Below, piece after piece: positions 1 through 6,734 of a stretch of 7,984 nt of DNA. The notes below the pieces were generated by a model. The model worked only from the letters and a program-made list of their open reading frames with translations, made no database searches and was not told where the DNA came from. Source of the DNA: Gemmatimonadota bacterium (lineage in GTDB: Bacteria; Gemmatimonadota; Gemmatimonadetes; Gemmatimonadales; Gemmatimonadaceae); contig PKVB01000156.1 in NCBI GenBank assembly GCA_003131365.1, forward strand, positions 12,119 through 20,102. The letters are read 5' to 3'. The position numbers and the translations under genes were made by a program. Every line of letters begins with the position of its first letter. Position 1 is the stretch's first letter.

Positions 1-2
1 GC

Positions 3-1073
3 GGACAGTTCACGCCCGAGCTGCTCGAGGCGCTGCGCGGCGACGGAACGAAGGAATCCCAGGAAAAGCTGAGCGAGCTGCTGGACAGCTTGATCCAGAA
101 GCTCGCGGCGGAAGGGTACCTCAATCTTCAGGCTCCGCCACAAGTGCCGGCCGGCCATCAACCCGTAACCGGGCGTGGGAGCATCGCCCACGGCGCATCG
201 AAGAGCGTCCAGTTCAATCTCACCGACAAGGGAATCGATTTCCTCGGCTACAAGAGCCTCCGCCACATCCTGAGCTCGCTCGGTAAATCGAGCTTCGGCT
301 CTCACGATACGCCCCACCTCGCCACCGGCATCGAAGCGGACGGCTACAGCAAGGAGTACGAGTTCGGGGACGTGCTCAACATCGACGTGAACGAAACGCT
401 CAAGAACTCGCTCACGCGCACCGGCTCGCTCAAAGTCCCTATGGATCTCGATTACTCAGACCTGATGGTGCGGCAGGCAGAGTACCGGTCGTCGTGCGCG
501 ACCGTGCTGATGCTCGACACATCGCACTCGATGATTCTCTACGGCGAGGATCGCTTCACCCCGGCGAAGAAAGTCGCGCTGGCGCTCACTCATCTCATTC
601 GCACCCAGTTCCCGGGCGACACGCTCCAGGTCGTGCTGTTCCACGATTCGGCCGAGGAGATTCCGCTATCGGCGCTGCCGCAGGCGCAGGTTGGTCCTTA
701 CCACACCAACACGGCCGAAGGGCTCAAGCTCGCGCGCCGGCTCCTCATGGCGCAGAAGAAGGACATGCGCCAGATCGTGATGATCACCGACGGCAAGCCA
801 AGCGCGATGACGATGCCGAACGGCCAGATCTACAAGAACTCCATGGGCCTCGACAGCACCGTCATCGCCACGACGCTGCGGGAGGTTGCGAACTGCCGCC
901 GCGCCGGTATTCTCATCAACACTTTCATGCTCGCGCGCGACCGGGCGCTGGTGGACTTTGTGAAGCGCGTCTCCGAGATCGCCAAGGGCAAGGCGTACTT
1001 TACCAATACCATGACTCTTGGTCAGTTCATCCTCATGGACTTCTTAAGAAAGAAGACGCAGAAGATTTCGTAG
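3..1073 (+). CDS. VWA domain protein, Mg-chelatase ChlD-like (5' end outside window)
   Basis: C-terminal 356 residues of a von Willebrand factor type A protein. The frame is open to the left edge, and the first in-window start-like codon (TTG at 90) has coding sequence before it, so the true start lies upstream. The VWA domain covers about 490-1040 and has all three MIDAS elements: DTSHS (516-530, D-x-S-x-S), the TNT threonine (codon 705), and the ITDGKPS aspartate (codon 789). It should therefore bind a divalent metal. There is no signal peptide or membrane segment in the visible part, so it is probably cytoplasmic. The spacing from the MIDAS through ITDG to the C-terminal region rich in LGQF..MDFLRKK is like actinobacterial VWA proteins encoded beside a ChlI/MoxR-type AAA+ ATPase. 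Such pairs are thought to act as metal-dependent chaperone or chelatase-like complexes. I infer an AAA+ partner gene to the left; the substrate is unknown. Confidence 0.88.
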   Translation, partial: GQFTPELLEALRGDGTKESQEKLSELLDSLIQKLAAEGYLNLQAPPQVPAGHQPVTGRGSIAHGASKSVQFNLTDKGIDFLGYKSLRHILSSLGKSSFGSHDTPHLATGIEADGYSKEYEFGDVLNIDVNETLKNSLTRTGSLKVPMDLDYSDLMVRQAEYRSSCATVLMLDTSHSMILYGEDRFTPAKKVALALTHLIRTQFPGDTLQVVLFHDSAEEIPLSALPQAQVGPYHTNTAEGLKLARRLLMAQKKDMRQIVMITDGKPSAMTMPNGQIYKNSMGLDSTVIATTLREVANCRRAGILINTFMLARDRALVDFVKRVSEIAKGKAYFTNTMTLGQFILMDFLRKKTQKIS

Positions 1074-1110
1074 TTCCAAAACTGCCAACTCCACACAAAA
1101 AACCAAACGA

Positions 1111-2766
1111 ATGCGAATCACCAGAGTTCTCCCGGCTCTAGCGATCACACTCACAGCCGCGTGCGCGTCCGTCCCGCGCGGTCCCGGCGCCACGCGCTTC
1201 GACGTGCTCATCACGAACGCGCGAATCGTAGACGGCACCGGCAACCCGTGGTATCGGGGGAGCGTGGGTGTCGTTGGCGATCGCATCGCCTACGTCGGGC
1301 CATCGATTCCCGGGCTCACGGGGCAACGAGTCATCGACGCCAGCGGACAGGTCGTCGCTCCGGGTTTCATCGACATGCTCGGCCACTCCGAGTTCGCGAT
1401 CCTCCGCGGGCCGCACGCCGTATCCAAGATCACCCAGGGAATCACGAGTGAGATAACCGGCGAAGTGAGCTCGGCCTGGCCGAATGTCGCACTCGGTGAG
1501 CAGCCAAACCCGAGGTATCCGTGGCGGTCACTCGGCGAGTACTTCACCTACCTCGAGAAGAGCGGCACCGCGATCAATCTCGGCACCTACGTTGGCACAA
1601 GCTCCGTTCGAGAAGCGGTGATGGGCCAGGCAACGCGCCACCCCACCGATGCCGAGATGAAGCAGATGGGCGCACTTATCGACTCGGCGATGCGGGACGG
1701 CGCTGTCGGCCTTGGAACGGGGTTGATCTACCTGCCGAGCACTTTCTTCTCGACCGAGGAGCTGATCGCGCTCACGAGATACGTGACGCCCTACAAGGGC
1801 GGCTACGCCGCGCACATTCGCAGCGAAGGAACGGGTCTCCTGGATGCGATTCACGAGACGATTCGAATCGCCGCGGAAGCGGGCACTTGGGCTGAGATAA
1901 GGCACATCAAGTCGCGCTCTCTGGAGCAGATGCAGCAGGCGGTCGCGCTCATAGATTCGGCGCGTGCCGCGGGTGTCGACATCACCGCCGACCAGTATCC
2001 ATACATCGCGAGTGGAACCGGGCTCGCGGCGATGCTCAACACCTGGGTGCAGGAAGGCGGCGACGATTCGCTGGTGGTGCGCCTCAAGGATCCGGCGGTG
2101 CGCGCACGTCTCAAGTCGGAGCTGGGCGCGGACAGCGCCGCCGGCATCCGTACAGCGGCGCACACGATGGTGAACGAAGTCGGCGCAGACTCGCTCAAGA
2201 TCTATGAGGGCAAGCTGCTCACCGACATCGGGAAGATGCGCAACGAAGATCCGTATGACGCGGCGTTCGACATTCTGGTCGGGGATCGCGGGCGCACCAG
2301 CGCGATCTACTTTTCCTTCAACGAGGACGCGCTCCGGTACGTGATGAAGCAGCCGTGGGTCTCGGTGGGACAGGACGCCGGCGCAGTAAGCCCTGATTCG
2401 ACCGGCAAGTGGCGGGAGCGCGGGCATCCGCGCGGCTTCGGTACGTTCCCGCGCATACTCGGCCGCTACGTGCGTCAGGATTCGGTGATCACGCTCGAAT
2501 TTGCGGTGAGGAAGATGACGTCGCTCGCGGCGCAGCGGGTCGGGATCAACGATCGCGGGCTGCTCAAGCCGGGAATGTACGCCGACATCACTGTATTCGA
2601 TCCCAACACGATCATCGACCGGTCGACTTACGAAATGCCATCGCAGCTCGCGACAGGAGTGAGCTACGTGCTCGTAAACGGCGTTCCGGTGGTCGACAAT
2701 GGCCAGGTCACCGGGGCGCTACCCGGCCGCGCGCTGCGAGGGCCTGGGTACTGGTTAAGGCGCTGA
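1111..2766 (+). CDS. Exported amidohydrolase, N-acyl-D-amino-acid deacylase (D-aminoacylase) family, lipoprotein
   Basis: A 551-residue amidohydrolase superfamily protein. Residues 1-18 look like a lipoprotein signal: Arg at 2 and 5, a hydrophobic core, then TAAC with Cys18 as the lipidated residue. It is probably anchored outside the inner membrane. The D-aminoacylase pattern follows: FDVLITNARIVDGTG (30-44), APGFID (83-88), QGITSEITGE (109-118), AAHIRSEG with His235, IRHIKS with His265, ADQYPY (293-298), GQDAG with Asp422, HPRGFGTFPR (439-448) and LLKPGMYADITVFDP (484-498). The family hydrolyses N-acyl-D-amino acids to D-amino acids and a carboxylate, using zinc. The usual HxH after PGFID is here MLGH, keeping only His92, and the family zinc cysteine position reads GEVSS. 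This matches a noncanonical subfamily, so substrate and metal count are uncertain. The ATG is chosen because the signal peptide starts there; no Shine-Dalgarno is visible. It starts 37 bases after the VWA gene and may be co-transcribed. Confidence 0.88.
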   Translation: MRITRVLPALAITLTAACASVPRGPGATRFDVLITNARIVDGTGNPWYRGSVGVVGDRIAYVGPSIPGLTGQRVIDASGQVVAPGFIDMLGHSEFAILRGPHAVSKITQGITSEITGEVSSAWPNVALGEQPNPRYPWRSLGEYFTYLEKSGTAINLGTYVGTSSVREAVMGQATRHPTDAEMKQMGALIDSAMRDGAVGLGTGLIYLPSTFFSTEELIALTRYVTPYKGGYAAHIRSEGTGLLDAIHETIRIAAEAGTWAEIRHIKSRSLEQMQQAVALIDSARAAGVDITADQYPYIASGTGLAAMLNTWVQEGGDDSLVVRLKDPAVRARLKSELGADSAAGIRTAAHTMVNEVGADSLKIYEGKLLTDIGKMRNEDPYDAAFDILVGDRGRTSAIYFSFNEDALRYVMKQPWVSVGQDAGAVSPDSTGKWRERGHPRGFGTFPRILGRYVRQDSVITLEFAVRKMTSLAAQRVGINDRGLLKPGMYADITVFDPNTIIDRSTYEMPSQLATGVSYVLVNGVPVVDNGQVTGALPGRALRGPGYWLRR

Positions 2767-2820
2767 GATACCTGCAGGACTGAAGTTAGGGGAATGCCCT
2801 ACTTTGTTTCGGCGTATCTC
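2765..2820 (+). terminator. Possible weak intrinsic terminator / folded 3' end after the amidohydrolase
   Basis: Just after the stop there is a hairpin with stem TAGGG (2787-2791) and CCCTA (2797-2801) around a GAATG loop. It extends to seven pairs with AG (2784-2785) and CT (2802-2803) if T2786 is bulged out. The run TTTGTTT (2803-2809) follows. An outer inverted repeat, GAGATAC (2765-2771, overlapping the TGA) with GTATCTC (2814-2820), encloses the hairpin, and the palindrome CCTGCAGG lies at 2771-2778. The stem is short and the T run interrupted, so termination would be inefficient; it may instead be a 3'-end stabilising fold. Confidence 0.35.
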
Positions 2821-2852
2821 CTATCGTTCTGGTGACCGAATCGCGGCACCTT

Positions 2853-2895
2853 TGACCGTCAACTGCGTCCAGCAGTCCCCCAACTCTGACGGTCA
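2853..2895 (+). promoter_or_regulatory. Pair of TGACnGTCA palindromes; stem-loop covering the decarboxylase start
   Basis: TGACCGTCA (2853-2861) and TGACGGTCA (2887-2895) are exact reverse complements, and each is also a palindrome around its central base. Centres are 34 bases apart, and the second copy ends on the A of the decarboxylase ATG. A partial copy, TGACCG, lies at 2833-2838, 20 bases before the first. As RNA, the 9-bp stem would stack directly on an inner hairpin ACTGC (2862-2866) / GCAGT (2872-2876), leaving ten unpaired bases on the 3' side. This could be a paired operator for a dimeric repressor or a translation-blocking stem. I do not recognise the motif as a known box. Confidence 0.4.
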
Positions 2896-4850
2896 TGTCG
2901 AATCCACTCCATTCACTATTCCTTGGTCCCAAGGGTGAAAACGAGCAGATCCTGAAGGAGCTGCTCGATTCCGCGCTCGAGACGCATCTGCGCTGGCGGC
3001 GAAGCAATCACCCGGAAGATCCGTCGCCCATTGCGTCCCGCGAGTCGCCGGCTCCCGCGGAACGCGCGGAGCTGAGACGACATTTCGCATCGCTGCTCGA
3101 GCAACTTCAGGGCAGCGTTCCGTTCTTCAGTGGACGCTACAACGGGCACATGCTATCGGAGCAGACGATCGCAGGGCAGGCTGCTTATTTCGCGGCGATG
3201 CTTTACAACCCGAACAATGTCTCGGGTGAAGTCGCGCCCGTCACGACCCGGCTGGAGGAAGAGGTCGCCCACCTGCTGGCCGAGATGATCGGCTACGACC
3301 CAATGCGCTGCTGGGGGCACCTCACTTCCGGCGGAACGATCGCGAACTTCGAGGCGCTCTGGATAGCGCGCAACGTTTTCTACCACCCGGTCGCGGCTTC
3401 GTTGGCGGCGAGGTCGTTGGGCGTCGATGTCTCGGTTTCCTTGCCTGACGGGTCGGTGGCGATGCTCAGCCAGCTCAATCTGTGGCAGCTGCTCAACATC
3501 CGGCCCGCCTGTTCGCTCGACCTGTGGGAAAAACTCTGGCTCGCGGCGCCAAGGCCCGCGCTGGAGAGCGCGCTCAAATCCCGCTCGCTCGCAACCCTTG
3601 GCTATCAGGATTACAACAGGCAGCTCGCGGCCGAGTTCGGCGATCCACTGCCGCCAGGCGTCGTACTCGCCTCAGGTACAGCCCATTACTCCTGGGCGAA
3701 GATCGTTGCCGCGCTGGGCGTGGGTTCGAATCAGCTGGTATTCGTGCCGGTAGAGCCCGAGTGCAGAATGGATCCAGACGCACTGTGGCGCGAGATCGAG
3801 TCACTCACTTCCCGGCGGATTCCAATCATGGCCTGCGTGAGCACCTGCGGCACGACCGAGCAGGGTGCCGTTGATGATTTGCAGCGCATCGTGGACGTGA
3901 GGGCGCGCGCTGAGCGGGAACTCGGCGTGACGTTCCACATCCATTCGGATGCATGCTATGGCGGCTATGCGGCATCTCTTACGCGCGCGCCCGACGGTTC
4001 GCGGCTCACCGCCGCCGGCGTTCGCGAGATATGTGGCGGAGCGCACTGGCCCACGGACCAATGGACGCGATCCGTCAGCGCTCTCGAGCGCGCGGATTCT
4101 GTAAGCATCGATCCCCACAAGCTTGGCTACGTACCCTATCCCGCCGGCGCGTTTCTTCTCAAGGACAGGCGTGGTCGCGAGCTGGTCGCAACCGATCCGC
4201 CGTATCTCGCGCTCACGACCTCCCGCGAAAACGGCGACGCACCCGTCATTGGCCGTTTCATATTCGAAGGATCCAAGCCCGGCGCATCGGCCGCTGCGAC
4301 CTGGCTCAGTCACAAGACGATTCCCCTGAACAGTGCTGGTCACGGAAGAATCATCGCGTCCACGCTGAGAGCGGCGCGGGATCTGTATGCCCTCTTTGGC
4401 TCCGCCGATTTCAGCCCATATCGCGTCGTCCGCCTTCCTGAGCCGGACCTCAATATCGTCTGCTTCCTGCTGCACCACCCCTCTCTCGGTACTCTGAGCG
4501 AGCTCAACGCGCTGAATGAGATGATCTATAGGGAGCTGAGTCCGGACGCGGAAATGTCCGCGCCTTACATGATCACGCGAACGAGGCTGACTTCACCAGC
4601 ATATGACGGGGCTATCGGACCGCTCCTTTTATCACTGGGCAAGGACGGAGAATCGTACCAGGAAAGCATTGCCGAGGGCCTGACGGTCCTGCGCGCGACC
4701 GTGATGAATCCGTTCTCTGTCGATGCGAGTCCCGACTATCTGCTTGGGCTTGTGGACGCAGTGCGTCGCGCGGCGATGAGCTTTCTGGGTGGACCGGCTA
4801 GCCCTGTACGTCGGCACCGGTTACGACGCGCCACGTGTCACGCGCAATGA
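2895..4850 (+). CDS. Group II PLP-dependent amino-acid decarboxylase, tyrosine decarboxylase-like
   Basis: A 651-residue fold-type I PLP enzyme. It resembles the roughly 620-residue tyrosine decarboxylases of Enterococcus and Lactobacillus from end to end, recalled rather than computed: the N-terminal SLFLGPKGEN / HLRWRR region (7-36), GRYNGHM (80-86), NPNNVSGEVAP (105-115), CWGHLTSGGTIANFEALW (139-156), SGTAHYSW with the PLP-stacking His264, STCGTTEQGAVDD (316-328), HIHSDACYGGY with Asp352 for the PLP ring nitrogen, SIDPHKLGYVPYPAG with Schiff-base Lys409 and Tyr415, FEGSKPGASAA (457-467) and LTVLRATVMNPF (596-607). Tyr415 matches the tyrosine that assists catalysis in those enzymes. An amine plus CO2 is the expected product; tyrosine or another aromatic or acidic amino acid is possible. 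No signal peptide, so cytoplasmic. No adjacent tyrosine/tyramine exchanger is present. The ATG lacks a clear Shine-Dalgarno and sits in an inverted repeat. The last 17 codons overlap ackA on the other strand. Confidence 0.88.
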   Translation: MSNPLHSLFLGPKGENEQILKELLDSALETHLRWRRSNHPEDPSPIASRESPAPAERAELRRHFASLLEQLQGSVPFFSGRYNGHMLSEQTIAGQAAYFAAMLYNPNNVSGEVAPVTTRLEEEVAHLLAEMIGYDPMRCWGHLTSGGTIANFEALWIARNVFYHPVAASLAARSLGVDVSVSLPDGSVAMLSQLNLWQLLNIRPACSLDLWEKLWLAAPRPALESALKSRSLATLGYQDYNRQLAAEFGDPLPPGVVLASGTAHYSWAKIVAALGVGSNQLVFVPVEPECRMDPDALWREIESLTSRRIPIMACVSTCGTTEQGAVDDLQRIVDVRARAERELGVTFHIHSDACYGGYAASLTRAPDGSRLTAAGVREICGGAHWPTDQWTRSVSALERADSVSIDPHKLGYVPYPAGAFLLKDRRGRELVATDPPYLALTTSRENGDAPVIGRFIFEGSKPGASAAATWLSHKTIPLNSAGHGRIIASTLRAARDLYALFGSADFSPYRVVRLPEPDLNIVCFLLHHPSLGTLSELNALNEMIYRELSPDAEMSAPYMITRTRLTSPAYDGAIGPLLLSLGKDGESYQESIAEGLTVLRATVMNPFSVDASPDYLLGLVDAVRRAAMSFLGGPASPVRRHRLRRATCHAQ

Positions 4851-6038
4851 GCAGCTCCTCGTCGGTGGGGATGACCCACAGCTCAACCCGCGATCCCTTC
4901 GCATCCATGCGCCCTTCAGAACCGACAAGAGCACTGTTACGCGAGTCGTCGATCTTGATACCCAGCCACTCGAGTCCCTTGCAAATGCGACGACGCACTT
5001 CCGGCGCGTTTTCTCCGATGCCGCCGGCGAAGATCACAGCATCGGCGCCATTCATCGCCGCCAGATACGCGCCCAGGTACTTCTTGACGCGATAGCAGAA
5101 AAGGTCGATCGCCAGTCGCGCCCGGCGATCCCCATTCTCCGCTTCCTCGGCCAACAGCTCGCGCATGTCGGCCGTCAGCCCCGATACGCCAAGCAACCCG
5201 GATTGCTTGTTGAGCAATGAGTCGAGATCACGCAGACTCAGTCCTTCCTTCGCCGACACAAAGTCGAGGATTGCCGGATCGAGATCGCCGGAACGCGTGC
5301 CCATCACGAGTCCCTCGAGCGGAGTGAAGCCCATCGATGTGTCGACCGATTGTCCGCCGACGATCGCGCAGGCCGAAGCGCCGTTGCCAAGGTGAAGCGT
5401 GATGATCTTGGTCGCATCACGCGTTCGGTTCGTGAGCTGGCGGTATCGATACGCGACGTAGCGGTGCGACGTCCCGTGAAAACCGTAGCGGCGCACGCGA
5501 TAGCGCCGGTAGAGTTGATACGGGATCGCGTAGAGATACGCCGTTTCGAGCAAACTGTGGTGGAAAGCCGTATCGAAGACGGCGACTTGCGGGACGCCCG
5601 GTCCGAGCACCGCGCGCGCCGCGGCGATCCCGCGCAAGTTGTGTGGGTTGTGCAACGGAGCCAGCTCGATCAGCTCCTCGAGCGCGCGCACGACCTCGTC
5701 GTCCACCCGCGTGGATTGAGCGAACCGCTCGCCCCCGTGCACGACGCGATGACCCACCGCTTCTATGTCGCCGACGCTGGCGATCGGCACACCGGACGAA
5801 TCGCTCGTGAGCCACGAAATGATGTATTCGACGGCAGCGGTACCGTCGCGGATGCTCCGCACGCTTCTTTGCGGCTGCTTGCCCGCGGAAGTCAACGTGA
5901 GATCGCTTCGCCGCCAATGCGCTCGATCATCCCGCTCGCGAGGCGGCGATCGCTCGCCTCGACAATCGCCTTCTCGTCGGTATCGATGAGGTGAAACTTC
6001 ACGGATGCCGAGCCGAAATTGAGAACGAGAATGCGCAA
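4798..6038 (-). CDS. ackA: Acetate kinase, interrupted by a one-base frameshift
   Basis: Acetate kinase converts acetate and ATP to acetyl phosphate and ADP, in either direction, in the cytoplasm. The body (5895 down to 4798, 365 codons) carries GHRVVHGG with the substrate Arg, LAPLHNPHNL, FDTAFH, YGFHGTSH with the catalytic His, HLGNGAS, GTRSGDLDP with the second Arg, FAGGIGEN, and TDEELLIARDT with the C-terminal Glu. The missing start is in another frame from TTG 6038: MRILVLNFGSASVKF, with Asn7 of the phosphate-binding N-x-G-S-x-S-x-K motif, running on to ERIGGEAISR and then TGA at 5894-5892. One added base near 5896 would join it to LTSAGK and restore about 413 residues, close to the family's ~400. 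The TTG is preceded by GAAGG four bases upstream. It lies 36 bases after the response regulator stop and is probably in its operon. A protein started at TTG 5895 would lack Asn7 and should be inactive. Confidence 0.87.
5892..5900 (-). other. Frameshift site in ackA (one base missing)
   Basis: On the minus strand the N-terminal ackA frame reads ATC TCA CGT TGA and stops at 5894-5892, while the frame of the rest of the protein reads through TTG ACT TCC from 5895. Homology passes from one frame to the other here; ISR followed by LTS needs one extra base between CG and TTG. No slippery heptamer is visible, so this is a deletion in the genome or an assembly error rather than programmed frameshifting. 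Confidence 0.8.
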
Positions 6039-6074
6039 GCGACCTTCGATGACGGGTGGTGAAGGTGGCGGCCG

Positions 6075-6734
6075 CTAGTCCGCTAGCAACCCGATCTTGA
6101 GAGCGAAGTCGACGTAATCGCTGCGGTGCGCCAGCCCAAGTTTCTCGTTGATCCGCTGCTTGTAGGTGTCGACGGTCTTGGGACTGATGAACAGCTTCTC
6201 GCCAATCTCCGGCGCGCTGTACCCGCGAGCAACGAACTTGAGGACGTTCTGTTCGCGCTCGGTGAGCTTCTCGAACTTGGTGCGCTCGTCGGCGTGCTCC
6301 GCTCTCCGCTGGATTCGTTGCGCCAGCGCGCGGGCCGCGGACGGCTGCATGTAGACATCGCCGTGAGCGACGGCGCGGACCGCGTCGATGAGCTCGCGGT
6401 CGGCGGCGCTCTTGACCAGGTATCCGCTGGCGCCCGCTTCGAGCAGCGGAACGAGGTACGCATCCTCCGCGTGCATCGTGAGGATCAGCACTTTTGCGCG
6501 CGCGTTGTTTCCCACCAGCACCTTCGTGGCCTCGGCGCCGTCCATCTCGCCCATCGAGAGGTCCATCACGATTACATCCGGATCAAGCCTCTCCGCAAGG
6601 GAGATGGCTTCCTTGCCGTTGGATCCCTCGCCGATAACCTCGATGTCCTTGGCGCTGCCGAGCACTGCCTTCAGGCCGGCACGCACGACATTGTGGTCGT
6701 CAACGAGAACTACTCGGATAACACCGTCTCTCAA
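6075..6734 (-). CDS. NarL/FixJ-family response regulator
   Basis: A 219-residue two-component response regulator from the chosen start. The receiver domain (about 6-122) has Asp12-Asp13, phospho-acceptor Asp58 in VIVMDLSMGEMDG, Thr86 in LTMH and Lys108 in YLVKSA. The usual MPxMDG is MGEMDG. A LuxR-type helix-turn-helix follows (157-211): LTEREQNVLKFVARGYSAPE through ISPKTVDTYKQRINEKLGL. It should dimerise and bind DNA when phosphorylated. I choose TTG at 6734: its bases overlap the kinase stop as TTGA, and GGAGG lies four bases upstream. The GTG at 6761 would add nine residues (MGRNGHGGG) with no ribosome site in front and is less likely. The partner is the overlapping histidine kinase; the target promoter is not identifiable. 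ackA follows 36 bases downstream. Confidence 0.93.
   Translation of the reverse strand: MRDGVIRVVLVDDHNVVRAGLKAVLGSAKDIEVIGEGSNGKEAISLAERLDPDVIVMDLSMGEMDGAEATKVLVGNNARAKVLILTMHAEDAYLVPLLEAGASGYLVKSAADRELIDAVRAVAHGDVYMQPSAARALAQRIQRRAEHADERTKFEKLTEREQNVLKFVARGYSAPEIGEKLFISPKTVDTYKQRINEKLGLAHRSDYVDFALKIGLLAD

Noticed and set aside
494..1141. 215-codon plus-strand frame overlapping the VWA domain
   Set aside because: It is out of frame with the intact MIDAS-bearing protein, and its His/Arg/Ala-rich product has no motif.
1528..2427. 299-codon open frame on the minus strand
   Set aside because: It lies wholly inside the amidohydrolase, whose motifs are clear in the plus frame. Its Arg/His-rich, motif-free product is typical of antisense to GC-rich coding sequence.
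2804..2827. Possible sigma-70 promoter (TTGTTT followed by TATCGT) before the decarboxylase
   Set aside because: The spacing is only 12 bases and both boxes match poorly.
3801..4478. 225-codon minus-strand frame inside the decarboxylase
   Set aside because: Antisense shadow of conserved PLP-enzyme motifs; its product has no recognisable domain.
5892..5906. Programmed -1 frameshifting in ackA
   Set aside because: No X-XXY-YYZ slippery heptamer and no obvious downstream stem at the junction; AckA is not known to use recoding.
5350..5994. 214-codon plus-strand frame opposite acetate kinase
   Set aside because: Antisense to conserved AckA motifs; composition is Arg/Val/Asp-rich without domain features.
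6068..6075. GCGGCCGC palindrome between the response regulator and ackA
   Set aside because: An 8-base palindrome is expected by chance in GC-rich DNA, and it has no loop or T run, so it is not a terminator.
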